DNA from: CAVZZG01 sp963779685
GTDB lineage: Bacteria; Actinomycetota; Thermoleophilia; Gaiellales; F1-60-MAGs149
Length of the DNA stretch: 64,000 bases
NCBI GenBank assembly: GCA_963779685.1
Contig: CAVZZG010000003.1
Location: 1,798,001 to 1,862,000, forward strand
Reading direction: 5' to 3'
The position numbers were made by a program, and so were the translations under genes. The notes beneath the pieces are model-generated. The model saw only the letters and a program-made list of their open reading frames with translations. It was not told where the DNA came from and ran no database searches. Positions 51,597 through 60,175 of this stretch are shown here, piece after piece (position 1 is the stretch's first letter; each line of letters starts with the position of its first letter).

Positions 51597-52469
51597 TCAG
51601 GACGACGCGTGCGCGGCGACGAGCTGTGCGACCTCGGTGGGATTCGCCCCGACGCGGACGCCGCGCTCCTCGAGGGCGGCGATCTTCGCGGCGGCGGTGC
51701 CCGACGAGCCCGAGATGATCGCGCCCGCGTGGCCCATGGTCTTGCCCGGCGGCGCGGTACGGCCGGCGATGTAGCTGAAGACCGGCTTGGTGACGTGCTC
51801 GGCGATGTACGCGGCGGCCTTCTCCTCCTCGTTGCCGCCGATCTCGCCGACCATCACGATGATCTCCGTCTGCGGGTCGGCCTGGAACAGCTCGAGCGCG
51901 TCGATGAAGCTCGTCCCGACGACGGGGTCGCCGCCGATGCCGACGATGGTCGAGTTGCCGAGGCCCATCTGGGCGAGCTCGGCGCCGATCTGGTAGGTCA
52001 GCGTGCCCGATCGGGAGACCAGCCCGACGTTGCCCGCCGCGAAGACCTGGGCCGGGATGATGCCCACGTTGGCCTTGCCCGGCGAGAGAGCGCCGGGGCA
52101 GTTGGGACCGAGCAGGCGGATGCCACGTGGCCGGAGGTAGGTGTAGGCGGCGAGCATGTCGTGAGCCGGGATGCCCTCGGTGATGCACACCACGAGCGCG
52201 ACGCCCGCCTCGGCCGCCTCGAAGATGGCGTCGGCGGCGAAGCGCGGGGGGACGAAGACCATGCTCGTGTTGGCGCCGGTCGCGGCCACGGCCGCGGCCA
52301 CGGTGTCGAACACCGGAATGCCCTCGACGTCGGAGCCACCCTTGCCCGGCGTCACGCCGGCCACGACATTCGTGCCGTAGGCGCGGTTCTTGAGCGTGTG
52401 GAACGTGCCCTCGCGGCCGGTGATGCCCTGCACGACCAGGCGCGTCGCGGAGTCGATCAGGATCGCCAC
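51597..52469 (-). CDS. sucD: Succinyl-CoA ligase (ADP-forming) alpha subunit
   Basis: 290 aa. CoA-binding N-terminus (LVVQGITGREGTFHT, GVTPGKGGSDVEGIPVF), LLGPNCPGALSPGKANVGIIP, the VGLVSRSGTLTYQIG segment and GHAGAIISGSSGTAAAKI with the His that is phosphorylated. GTG at 52469 with GGGGAG 5-6 nt upstream; the sucC stop ends 1 nt before it. Makes ATP or GTP in the TCA cycle with SucC. Confidence 0.95.
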   Translation of the reverse strand: MAILIDSATRLVVQGITGREGTFHTLKNRAYGTNVVAGVTPGKGGSDVEGIPVFDTVAAAVAATGANTSMVFVPPRFAADAIFEAAEAGVALVVCITEGIPAHDMLAAYTYLRPRGIRLLGPNCPGALSPGKANVGIIPAQVFAAGNVGLVSRSGTLTYQIGAELAQMGLGNSTIVGIGGDPVVGTSFIDALELFQADPQTEIIVMVGEIGGNEEEKAAAYIAEHVTKPVFSYIAGRTAPPGKTMGHAGAIISGSSGTAAAKIAALEERGVRVGANPTEVAQLVAAHASS

Positions 52470-52470
52470 G

Positions 52471-53616
52471 TCAGCTCCCCGCCAACTCGACGACCCGGCG
52501 AGCCGCACCGAGCATGGTGCGCTCGGTGTGCACGTTGGGCGGCGCGGCATCGGCGAGCAGCTCGCGGCCCTCGACGTCGTTGGTGCCGTCCAGGCGCACG
52601 ACGATCGGCACGTCGATGGTCATCTGGTCGAGCGCTGCCAGGACGCCGCGGGCGACCTCGTCGCAGCGGGTGATGCCGCCGAAGATGTTGAACAGGATCG
52701 CCCGCACCTTCGGGTCGGACATGATCACCTCGAGCGCGATCACGATCTTCTCGCTGTCGGCCCCGCCCCCGACGTCGAGGAAGTTGGCGGCCGAGCCGCC
52801 GACCTGGTCGACGACGTCGAGCGTGCTCATGACGAGGCCGGCGCCGTTGCCGAGGATGCCGATGTCGCCGTCGAGCTTGACGTAGGTGACGTCGCGCTCA
52901 CGCGCCATCTGCTCCTGGGGGTCGGCCGCCGAGACGTCGCGCATCTCGGCCACGTCCGGATGCCGGAAGAGGCTCGAGTCGTCGATCGTGACCTTGGCGT
53001 CGGCGGCGATCGCCTCGCCGCCGACGGTGATGACGAGCGGGTTGACCTCGACCAGCATCGCGTCCATGTCGGTGAACATCCGGTAGCAGCGCTCGACGAC
53101 GGTGCCGACCGCCGCGTGCTCCTCGCGCGGAATCCCGGCCGAGAACAGCAGGCGCCGGAGGAAGAACGGGCGCAGGCCGATCGCGGGATCGAGGTGCAGG
53201 CGCGCCAGGGCCTCCGGGTGGTTGACCGCGACCGCCTCGATGTCCATGCCACCCATCGTCGAGAGCATGAAGAGCGGCCGCTTGGCACCGCGGTCGAACG
53301 TGATCGAGAAGTAGTACTCCTTGTCGATCGAGATGGCCTTCTCGATCCACAGCCGGCGCGTGACGTGCCCGTTGATGTCGAGCCCGAGGATGCCGCCGGC
53401 CAGCCCGGCGACCTCGTCCCCGCCGCTGCCGAGCTTGACGCCGCCCGCCTTGCCACGGCCGCCGGTCAGTACCTGCGCCTTGACGACGACGCGTCCGCCC
53501 CCAAGCACCTCGGCAGCCGAGCGGGCCTCGTCCACCGTCGTCGCCACCCGGCCTTCCGTGGTCGGGATCGCGAAGCGGGCGAAGAGTTCCTTGCCCTGGT
53601 GCTCGTAGAGATCCAT
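52471..53616 (-). CDS. sucC: Succinyl-CoA ligase beta subunit
   Basis: 381 aa. ATP-grasp subunit: MDLYEHQGKELFARFAIPTT, VVKAQVLTGGRGKAGGVKL, LVEVNPLVIT, and FNIFGGITRCDEVARGVL. ATG at 53616 matches the family N-terminus; an upstream ATG at 53628 is possible. First gene of sucCD, divergent from the sigma factor operon with ~70 bp between. Together with the icd and sdh genes elsewhere in the window it covers several TCA steps. Confidence 0.95.
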   Translation of the reverse strand: MDLYEHQGKELFARFAIPTTEGRVATTVDEARSAAEVLGGGRVVVKAQVLTGGRGKAGGVKLGSGGDEVAGLAGGILGLDINGHVTRRLWIEKAISIDKEYYFSITFDRGAKRPLFMLSTMGGMDIEAVAVNHPEALARLHLDPAIGLRPFFLRRLLFSAGIPREEHAAVGTVVERCYRMFTDMDAMLVEVNPLVITVGGEAIAADAKVTIDDSSLFRHPDVAEMRDVSAADPQEQMARERDVTYVKLDGDIGILGNGAGLVMSTLDVVDQVGGSAANFLDVGGGADSEKIVIALEVIMSDPKVRAILFNIFGGITRCDEVARGVLAALDQMTIDVPIVVRLDGTNDVEGRELLADAAPPNVHTERTMLGAARRVVELAGS

Positions 53617-53685
53617 CACCCGGATCATGGCGCACAACGCGGCAGGACCACCTCACGTCCGTCGCTCGGGCATCGTTCCTTCAAC

Positions 53686-54147
53686 GTGACGACGCTGCCG
53701 CCCTTCCAGCTGCTGCTGGACAAGCACGCGCGTGAGATCCACCGGCTCTGCCTGGCGCTGGTCGGACCCGACGATGCCGACGATTGCTTCCAGGAGAGCG
53801 TGATCTCGGCGCTGCGCGCCTACCCGGCCCTGCGATCGGCCGACAACCTCGGCGGGTGGTTCCGGACGATCGCGCGCAACAAGGCCAACGATCACCACCG
53901 GGCGCGGCGCAGGCGGGCGGTGCCGGCGGGGGCGCTGCCGGAGCAACCGGCACCGGATCGGCCGGCCGCAGCAGGCGTGTGGGACCACGTCCGCGACCTG
54001 CCACCGAAACAACGCGAGGCCGTCGCACTGCGCTACGCCGCCGACCTGCCGTTCTCGGCCGTCGGCGAGGCGATGGGAACGAGCGAGGAAGCCGCCAGAC
54101 GTAACGTCTTCGAGGCACTGAGGACTCTCCGGGAGGTATGGTCGTGA
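53686..54147 (+). CDS. ECF sigma factor (first of two)
   Basis: 153 aa, short ECF type. Region 2: HAREIHRLCLALVGPDDADDCFQES and LGGWFRTIARNKANDHHRARRRR; region 4: LPPKQREAVALRYAADLPFSAVGEAMGTSEEAARRNVFEALRTLRE. GTG at 53686. It heads a four-gene unit in which every junction overlaps by 4 nt: this sigma, an Ogt methyltransferase, a second sigma and an anti-sigma factor. The partner in the usual anti-sigma position is the Ogt protein, which is unusual. Confidence 0.85.
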   Translation: MTTLPPFQLLLDKHAREIHRLCLALVGPDDADDCFQESVISALRAYPALRSADNLGGWFRTIARNKANDHHRARRRRAVPAGALPEQPAPDRPAAAGVWDHVRDLPPKQREAVALRYAADLPFSAVGEAMGTSEEAARRNVFEALRTLREVWS

Positions 54148-54749
54148 CGACCCGAATCGAGAACGCCCTGCGGTCGGACGACCGCGACCTCGGCGCCGTC
54201 CTGGACGCGGCCGCCCTGCAGGCGGAGGCCGACGATCTGCTGGACGTCGCCTACACCGAGGAGGACTCGCCGATCGGCCGGCTGACGCTCGCCGCCACGC
54301 CGCGCGGCCTGGTGCGGATCGCGTTCGGCGACGAGGACGAGGACGAGGTGCTGCAGGATCTGGCCGAGCGCCTCTCGCCGCGGGTGCTGCGCGCGCCGCG
54401 CCGGCTCGACCTCGCCCGGCGCGAGCTCGAGGAGTACTTCGACGGACGCCGCACGACCTTCGACCTGGCGCTCGACCGGTCGCTCTCGACCGGCTTCCGC
54501 CGAGCCGCGCAGGAGGCGATGAGCGAGATCCCGTACGGTCAGGTCGCGACCTACCGCGACATCGCCGCCGCCGCGGGCAACCCGCGCGCGACCCGCGCCG
54601 CCGGCTCGGCCTGCGCCACCAACCCGCTGCCGCTGGTCGTGCCCTGCCACCGCGTGCTGGCCGCCGGCGGTCGCATCGGCGGGTACTCCGGCGGGCTCGA
54701 GGTGAAGCACTTCCTGCTCAGGCTGGAGGGCGTGCAGCTTGGCGTATGA
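54144..54749 (+). CDS. ogt: Methylated-DNA–protein-cysteine methyltransferase with N-terminal extension
   Basis: 201 aa. Removes O6-alkyl groups from guanine by irreversible transfer to its own Cys. FDLALDRSLSTGFRRAAQEAMSEIPYGQVATYRDIAAAAGNP and the active-site PCHR (LVVPCHRVLAAGG) with GGYSGGLEVKHFLLRLEG are canonical. About 40 acidic residues precede the standard domain (IENALRSDDRDLGAVLDAAA), in the place where a sigma-binding segment might sit. GTG at 54144 is chosen over ATG 54138 because GGGAGG (54131-54136) is correctly spaced and it overlaps the sigma stop. Confidence 0.9.
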   Translation: MTTRIENALRSDDRDLGAVLDAAALQAEADDLLDVAYTEEDSPIGRLTLAATPRGLVRIAFGDEDEDEVLQDLAERLSPRVLRAPRRLDLARRELEEYFDGRRTTFDLALDRSLSTGFRRAAQEAMSEIPYGQVATYRDIAAAAGNPRATRAAGSACATNPLPLVVPCHRVLAAGGRIGGYSGGLEVKHFLLRLEGVQLGV

Positions 54750-55363
54750 TCGGCTCCGTGGATGGCGACGCGAGCCTCGTGGCGGCCCTCCGGGCGGGCG
54801 ACGAGCAGGCCTTCATGGAGCTGGTCGACCGCTACCACGCCCAGATGACGCGGATCGCGCTGATGTACGTGCGAACCCGCGCGGTGGCGGACGAGGTCGT
54901 CCAGGAGGCGTGGCTGGGGCTGCTGAACGGGCTCGATCGCTTCGAGGGCAGATCGAGCCTGCGCACGTGGTTGTTCCGGATCGTGGCCAACATCGCCCGG
55001 ACGCGGGCCGTGCGGGAGGCGCGCAGCGTTCCGCTGTCGAGCGTCTTCGACCCGGAGGGCGACGAGCCGGCGGTCGACCCGAGCCGGTTCGACGCGGGCC
55101 ACTGGTCGACGCCGCCCTCGCCCTGGGCCGCGACACCGGAGGACATCGCCGTCTCGGCCGAGACCATGGCGACGATTGCGGCAGCCATCGCCGAGTTGCC
55201 CGCCAACCAGCGCGTGGTCGTCCAGATGCGTGACGTCGACGGGTTCACCTCCGAAGAGGTGTGCGATGCGCTCGACATCTCCGCCGCCAACCAGCGGGTG
55301 CTGCTCCACCGCGGGCGCGCCCGCGTGCGCGCCGCCCTCGCCGACTACTTCGAGGCGTCGTGA
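54746..55363 (+). CDS. ECF sigma factor (second of two)
   Basis: 205 aa. Region 2: FMELVDRYHAQMTRIALMYVRTRAVADEVVQEAWLGLL, with RTWLFRIVANIARTRAVRE; a longer linker; region 4: LPANQRVVVQMRDVDGFTSEEVCDALDISAANQRVLLHRGRARVRAAL. ATG at 54746 overlaps the ogt stop (ATGA) and the stop overlaps the anti-sigma start. SigE/RpoE-like. It forms the classical sigma/anti-sigma pair with the next gene. Confidence 0.9.
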   Translation: MIGSVDGDASLVAALRAGDEQAFMELVDRYHAQMTRIALMYVRTRAVADEVVQEAWLGLLNGLDRFEGRSSLRTWLFRIVANIARTRAVREARSVPLSSVFDPEGDEPAVDPSRFDAGHWSTPPSPWAATPEDIAVSAETMATIAAAIAELPANQRVVVQMRDVDGFTSEEVCDALDISAANQRVLLHRGRARVRAALADYFEAS

Positions 55364-55641
55364 GCATCTGGTCCCGCCTCCGCCGCCGCGAACCCGCGCC
55401 GCCCGACCTCTCCTGCCAGGAGCTGGTGGAGCTGATCACGGCCTACCTCGACGACGCGCTGTCAGCCGACGACCGCGCTCGGTTCGAGCGTCACCTCGGC
55501 GGTTGCCCGGCCTGCACGGAGTTCCTGGCCCAGTTCCAGGCCACGCGCGGCGCCCTGGCCCGCTTCACCGAGCGCGACCTCGAGCCCGCCGCCCGCGACG
55601 CCATGCTGCAGACCTTCCGCGCCTGGCGCGCGGGCACCTGA
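55360..55641 (+). CDS. Zinc-finger (zf-HC2/ZAS) anti-sigma factor
   Basis: 93 aa. SCQELVELITAYLDDALSADDRARFERHLGGCPACTEF contains the ZAS signature (HxxxCxxC plus upstream Cys) of redox- or zinc-sensitive anti-sigma factors. No membrane segment, so it is a soluble regulator. GTG at 55360 overlaps the sigma stop (GTGA). It is the last gene of the unit; beyond it lies nearly 1 kb without a strong gene. Confidence 0.88.
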   Translation: MSIWSRLRRREPAPPDLSCQELVELITAYLDDALSADDRARFERHLGGCPACTEFLAQFQATRGALARFTERDLEPAARDAMLQTFRAWRAGT

Positions 55642-55861
55642 TCGAGGGGCGTCGTACCGGCCGGCGAGGGCAGCGCCCGGGCGAGATCGCAGCGGGTTGG
55701 ACGGCGTACTCGACCACATGGCGAGGAAGACGATCAGGACGAGCACGAAGATGCGAGCGCTGACCGCGACCATCGCGCCGCTGGTGGTCTCCGTCCGCTC
55801 CAGCGAACGCGCGACGGCAGACGGGATCGGTCTGACGTGCGGCGCGCCTCGTCGGCAGCGA

Positions 55862-56113
55862 TCAGACCCGTGAGGCGGATGCTCGACCGCGAGGTACGTG
55901 CCGCGCCTTCTCGGCGGTCGTAGTAGTCGCACGCTCCGGCCGACTCGCGGCGGCGCGGCAGCGGCGGCCTGCGGCCGCGAGGACTGTCGCGCGCACCTCC
56001 TCGCGGTACGCCAGTTCGGCTGCGAACTTCGCGCGTTCCTCGGCCTCGACCTGCGCCCGCGGCTCGTCGTCCATTGTCGCGGTCAGCTTACTCTTGCGCC
56101 GAGGCCGTGACAT
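55862..56113 (-). CDS. Possible small hypothetical protein (83 aa)
   Basis: The middle (MDDEPRAQVEAEERAKFAAELAYREEVRATVLA) looks like a genuine amphipathic helix; the ends are Arg/Ala/Thr-rich and less convincing. ATG at 56113 or 56074. No homology I can name and no clear ribosome site. Kept at low confidence because it lies in a repeat-rich stretch. Confidence 0.35.
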   Translation of the reverse strand: MSRPRRKSKLTATMDDEPRAQVEAEERAKFAAELAYREEVRATVLAAAGRRCRAAASRPERATTTTAEKARHVPRGRASASRV

Positions 56114-56353
56114 GGCGGTGCTTGTCCGGGTCGTGACCGGCGGTGGTGGTGGTCAGAATCGCCGGCCGCTGAGGACGCGCGCGTTGGCGAATCGCTGCGG
56201 GGGGATGGCGCCGCCATGGGAAATGCATGCGAGCCGCAGGCGAGCGAGCGATTCCTGTGGTGGCCCGTCCTCCTGGCGAACGCCCGACGGCAGCCGGGAC
56301 ACTGTTGCCCCGTCCTACCGCGGCTCCGACCACGGAGGCCGTGGTGGGCGGTG

Positions 56354-56406
56354 GCGTTCGCTCCGGGCACGTGGTGGGGGACCGCGTTCGCTCCGGGCAC
56401 GTGGTG
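56354..56406. repeat. Two perfect 23-bp direct repeats at 30-bp period
   Basis: The unit begins GCGTTCGCTCCGGGCACG and ends TGGTG; copies at 56354-56376 and 56384-56406 are identical. The GCGTTCGCTC core is the reverse complement of the repeat at 16.09-16.13 kb. Confidence 0.85.
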
Positions 56407-56458
56407 ATTGCCCGCTCCGACCGCCTCGCTGCCTGTGAGGAGGCGGCGGCTTGTGGAC

Positions 56459-56516
56459 GGGGACTGTCCCCGCCTATCGCGCGGTCGAGGAGCTGCGATT
56501 CGAATGGGACAGTCCC
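56459..56516. repeat. Two further GGGGACWGTCCCC-type palindromes
   Basis: GGGGACTGTCCCC at 56459-56471 and the trimmed GGGACAGTCCC at 56506-56516, same element as the four copies near 37.5 kb. Confidence 0.8.
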
Positions 56517-56601
56517 GGGCTGGCGTTCGCTCGACGGCTGGGGTAGGCGGGGTCGCGGCCTCGGGGGTCGTGCGACGGCAGACGGGACGCGGACGCCCCG
56601 C

Positions 56602-56976
56602 CTACCGAGGCGCGCGGAGCGCGGCGCCCACGGCGCCGCCGAGGTCGCCCAGCGCGGCGACGAGCACGGCGGGCGGGCGGTCGTCGCGGAAGAGGTGCGG
56701 CTGCATGGCCGTGGCGATGCGGTCGGCATAGGGCTGGCCGAGGCGGGTGCCGAGGCCACCGCCGATGATCACGGCCTCGACGTCGAGCAGGTTGACGGCG
56801 CTCGCGACGCCGGCGCCGAGAGCGCTGACGGCCCGGTCGACGACCTTCGTCGCGACCCGGTCGCCGCGGTCGAGCGCCGTCTGCCAGACACCGCTCGCCA
56901 GGCGCGCCTTGCCCTGATCCTCCATGATCCGGAGCAGCTTCGTCTCGGCGCCACGACGGTGCAGTTCACGCGCCCG
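56602..56976 (-). pseudogene. C-terminal part of a frameshifted ROK-family sugar kinase
   Basis: 125 codons that continue the ROK kinase after a one-base shift at about 56977. RARELHRRGAETKLLRIMEDQGKARLASGVW, ALGAGVASAVNLLDVEAVIIGGGLGTRLGQPY and the end VAALGDLGGAVGAAL are the standard ROK C-terminal half (IxGGG motif). Joined to the upstream frame it makes a complete glucokinase-like protein of about 320 aa. Confidence 0.75.
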
Positions 56977-57559
56977 GCGCCTCCATGTTGCCGCGCCCGG
57001 CGTAGGCCTCCATGCAGCCGCGCCGGCCGCAGCCGCAGCGCGCGCCGCCCATCCGGACGACGGTGTGGCCGATCTCCCCCGCCGAGCCGCGGCCGTTGAC
57101 ACGGCGTCCGTCGAGGATCACGCCGCCGCCCACACCGGTGCCCCAGAAGACGCCGAGCACTGACCGGTACGGTTTGCCGGCGCCGAGCCGGAACTCGGCG
57201 TCGGTGGCGACGTCCACGTCGTTGGCGATCACCGCCGGAATCCGCAGCGACCGGGTGAGCGCCGCGCCGAGCGCGAAATCACCCTCCCAGCCGGCGATGT
57301 TCGGCGAACGGGCGACGATGCCCGTCGCCTCGTCGACGGCGCCGGGCGCGCCGACGCCGACGCCGGTGAGGTCCTTCGCCGCGACGCCTGCGTCGGCCGC
57401 CGCTGCGCGCAGGGCGCCGGCCATCGCCTTCGCCACCCCGGCCGGGCCGCCGTCGGTGGGCGTCGGGACGCGGGCCGAGCCGACCACGGCGTTCCGGCCG
57501 TCGATCACCACCGCCTGGATCTTGGTACCGCCGAGATCGATGCCACCGCGTTGGGCCAT
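56966..57559 (-). CDS. N-terminal part of a ROK-family sugar kinase (glucokinase-like), frameshifted
   Basis: 197 codons. ATP-binding GIDLGGTKIQAVVID, VGVGAPGAVDEATGIV, NDVDVATDAEF with the catalytic Asp, GTGVGGGVILDGR, and the zinc-binding GHTVVRMGGARCGCGRRGCMEAYAG of ROK proteins. The frame ends early (GNMEAPGA) because of one extra base at about 56977; the other frame carries the rest. Phosphorylates glucose or a related sugar in intact relatives. It is last in the minus-strand surface-polymer operon, 7 nt after the GT-C-like gene. Confidence 0.8.
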   Translation of the reverse strand: MAQRGGIDLGGTKIQAVVIDGRNAVVGSARVPTPTDGGPAGVAKAMAGALRAAAADAGVAAKDLTGVGVGAPGAVDEATGIVARSPNIAGWEGDFALGAALTRSLRIPAVIANDVDVATDAEFRLGAGKPYRSVLGVFWGTGVGGGVILDGRRVNGRGSAGEIGHTVVRMGGARCGCGRRGCMEAYAGRGNMEAPGA

Positions 57560-57566
57560 CGCCTCA

Positions 57567-58868
57567 CTATGCCCGATCGGGCTCCGGTTGTCGGGACAGC
57601 ACGGCGGCCGCCAGTCCGGCCAGGGGGTACACGAGATACGTCACCTGGAAGACGCGGGCGACGTACAGCAGCGCGAACATCGAGACGGCGAACGCGAAGC
57701 CCGTCATCCACGGCTCCCGTCCACGCCACTGGGCACGCAGCAGCAGCAGCGTCGCCGGCAGCCAGGTGACGAGCGCGATGGGCAGGAACGGGTAGCCGCC
57801 GGTGCGATCGACGAGCCCGGCGCGGACCAGGATGCCGGCGAGGCCGTAGCCGATCACGCGGTAGGTCTCGGCGCCGAACGTGATGGTGTCGCGCAGGAAC
57901 GCGCCGGCGTCCCAGGCCAGGAAGGGGATCGCCGGCACGATGATCACGGCCGCGAACACGGCCAGCGGCCGGCGCACGAGCGGCCAGCCACCCGTTCGCC
58001 ACGCCTCGAGCAGGAGGAACGGGGCCGCCAGACCGCAGAACTGCTTGAACAGCACGGCCACGCCCACCAGGGCGAGCGCCCAGCACAGGCGACGGCGCTG
58101 GGCGAGGGCGAACGCTCCCAGCAGGGCCAGGACCGCCGGCGCGTCGGCCAGCCCGTACCACGCCGCCCGGATCGCGATGGGGCTGCAGGCGAGGCCGACG
58201 CCGATCGCCAGCCGAAGCCACAACGGCCCGGGGAACGCAAGCGCCACCAACGGGATCGCAAGCGTGCAGAGCATCAGCAGGATCCGGAAGTCGTCGACCG
58301 GGCCGGGGAGCACTCCCCAGACCGCACCGGCCACGACCATGCCGGGGAAGTACGGGAAGTGACGGAGCGCCACCGGCGGCGGGTAGGCGGTGAAGCCGGG
58401 CAGCCCGTAGAACCGTTCCATGCCGGAGCCCGCGAAGTCGTGGCCGTAGGGGTTCGACCCGTCGCGCAGGAGGTCGCCGGCGAGCTCGATCTGGTAGGTG
58501 GAGTCGTTCGTGTACGTCCACGGCGCGCTGGAGGCCCGGAAGCCCGTGGCGAGCACGGCGGTCGGCACGATCAGGGCCAGGCAGGTCGCGGCGCAGGCGA
58601 CCAGCACGACGGTCCGCCGGTGGTGCTCGCCCGCCGTCAGGACGTAGACCGCCGCGACCACGATCAGCGCGGCCGCGCCGACCGCGGCCGACCGGGGAAT
58701 GCCGAGATCCCAGTCGGGCCCGGCGGCCCGCACGAGCGGGCCGAGCAACCCGGTCGCGCCGTGCACCGGCGGACGAAGCGCCCACGGATCGGAGGCGAGT
58801 TCCGAGACGTTGACACACACGAGCGCGAGCAGCACCCCGAGCACGAGCGCGGCATCCCGCTGCCTCAT
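57567..58868 (-). CDS. Polytopic GT-C-type glycosyltransferase-like membrane protein
   Basis: 433 aa, about 11-12 membrane helices. The first extracytoplasmic loop after the early helices holds DSTYQIELAGDLLRDGSNPYGHDF, and FTAYPPPVALRHFPYFPG follows, a pattern of the DUF2029/GT87-like mannosyltransferase group that uses polyprenyl-phosphate sugars. ATG at 58868 overlaps the stop of the beta-propeller gene (ATGA). A role in building or decorating an envelope polymer is inferred from fold and from the neighbouring O-antigen ligase-like gene. Confidence 0.75.
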   Translation of the reverse strand: MRQRDAALVLGVLLALVCVNVSELASDPWALRPPVHGATGLLGPLVRAAGPDWDLGIPRSAAVGAAALIVVAAVYVLTAGEHHRRTVVLVACAATCLALIVPTAVLATGFRASSAPWTYTNDSTYQIELAGDLLRDGSNPYGHDFAGSGMERFYGLPGFTAYPPPVALRHFPYFPGMVVAGAVWGVLPGPVDDFRILLMLCTLAIPLVALAFPGPLWLRLAIGVGLACSPIAIRAAWYGLADAPAVLALLGAFALAQRRRLCWALALVGVAVLFKQFCGLAAPFLLLEAWRTGGWPLVRRPLAVFAAVIIVPAIPFLAWDAGAFLRDTITFGAETYRVIGYGLAGILVRAGLVDRTGGYPFLPIALVTWLPATLLLLRAQWRGREPWMTGFAFAVSMFALLYVARVFQVTYLVYPLAGLAAAVLSRQPEPDRA

Positions 58869-60175
58869 GGCTCGAGCATATACAGCGTGTCGGCAGCCGC
58901 CATGTAGAGGCGGTGCTCGTCCGCCACCATCGGCGAGTACTCGCCCTTCGGGAACCGGTAGACGATCTTGCGCGTGTGGAGATCGAGCCCGAAGGTGCCG
59001 GCCGGGCCGTTCTTGGTGGCGCGGCTCGCATCCGGATGCGAACCCGAGAAGGTCGAGAAGTACAGCACGCCGGACACGATCAACGGCGCACCCGTGATGC
59101 CGCTGACGGCGGAGTACTTCCAGCGGATGTTGCCCGTAGCAGCGTCGAGCGCCACGATGTAGCCGTCCCACGTGCCGACGAACACGGTGCTGTTCCAGAT
59201 CGCCGGCCCGGTGTAGACGTAGGTCCCGGCCTGACGCGCCCACCGCAGATCGCCGGTCTTCTCGCCGAAGGAGTAGACGTAGCCGTCCGTGTTCGGGGCG
59301 TAGACGCGGCCGTAGGCGACGGCAGGCGTCGCGTAGAAGTGCTCACGGCGCCCGAACTTCGAGAACGACGTGTTCGTCCAGCGGATCTTCCCCGTGCGCG
59401 CGTCCATGGCGTAGAACGTGCCGCCGTCGGAGCCGACGAACACCGAGCCGCGGTCGTAAGCCACCGACGCCGTGACGTAGTCGTCGACCGGCGTCGACCA
59501 GACCACCTTGTGGGTGGCGGCGTTGAGTGCGTAGACGCGGTGGTCCCACCCGCCGTAGTACAGGAGGCCGTTCACGAACAGCAGCGAGCTCTCGACCACC
59601 GTCCCCTTCTGCTGCCAGAGGAGCTTGCCCGTGGCGGCATCCATGGCGGCGATGAGGCCGGTCGCGTTGGGATGGCGCTTGCAGGCCCTGTCCATGAAGC
59701 TCTGGTAGACGACGCCGTTGTTCACCGTCGGCGAGGCGGCGGCGCAGCGCCGGAACCCGCGCCGCCAGGTGATCGTGCCGGTGGCGGCGTCGAAGCTCGT
59801 GAAGTGGCCGTGGGCGTCGGTGACGAAGAGATGCCCGTAGGCGATGACCGGCGGGAACTCGAGCAGCGACAGCCGGTGCTTCCAGCCGACCTTGAACGGC
59901 GGGCGGACGTCGTAGGGCACCACCCGCGTGCGGGCCAGATCGAACCCGTAGCGCGGGAAGGGCTCCGCGATCGTCGCCTCCACCGGCGTGGTGCTGCCGG
60001 GCGCCGTCGCGAGCGTCGACTCGCCGGCCGGCGCCGCGCTGGTGTCGAACTCGACGGTCGAGGATCCCTCGACGTTGTGCACCGAGAGCTGGTCGTTGAC
60101 GTACCACGCCGCCGCCACGCCCACCGCGGCCAGGAGGACCGCCCCGCCCACCAGGATGCGCCGACGGCGCGTCAC
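58865..60175 (-). CDS. Membrane-anchored PQQ-type beta-propeller protein
   Basis: 436 aa. One N-terminal anchor (RRRRILVGGAVLLAAVGVAAAW), a Ser/Thr-rich linker, then seven or so blades with the repeated pattern A-x-D-A-A-T-G-x-x-x-W (FDAATGTITWRR, MDAATGKLLWQQ, LNAATHKVVWS, MDARTGKIRW, LDAATGNIRWKY). Similar to BamB/PQQ-like propellers; no PQQ ligands can be asserted. Acts outside the cytoplasm, probably as a scaffold. GTG at 60175 overlaps the upstream stop; its stop overlaps the downstream start. Confidence 0.85.
   Translation of the reverse strand: MTRRRRILVGGAVLLAAVGVAAAWYVNDQLSVHNVEGSSTVEFDTSAAPAGESTLATAPGSTTPVEATIAEPFPRYGFDLARTRVVPYDVRPPFKVGWKHRLSLLEFPPVIAYGHLFVTDAHGHFTSFDAATGTITWRRGFRRCAAASPTVNNGVVYQSFMDRACKRHPNATGLIAAMDAATGKLLWQQKGTVVESSLLFVNGLLYYGGWDHRVYALNAATHKVVWSTPVDDYVTASVAYDRGSVFVGSDGGTFYAMDARTGKIRWTNTSFSKFGRREHFYATPAVAYGRVYAPNTDGYVYSFGEKTGDLRWARQAGTYVYTGPAIWNSTVFVGTWDGYIVALDAATGNIRWKYSAVSGITGAPLIVSGVLYFSTFSGSHPDASRATKNGPAGTFGLDLHTRKIVYRFPKGEYSPMVADEHRLYMAAADTLYMLEP

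Larger units (their letters stand above)
55642..56601. other. Repeat-bearing gap of ~960 bp
   Basis: Lies between the anti-sigma gene and the ROK kinase. It holds one possible small minus-strand gene (55862-56113), two 23-bp direct repeats 30 bp apart, two GGGGACWGTCCCC-type palindromes and a further GGCGTTCGCTC core at 56522-56532. Otherwise I see no coding signal or RNA gene in it. Confidence 0.6.
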
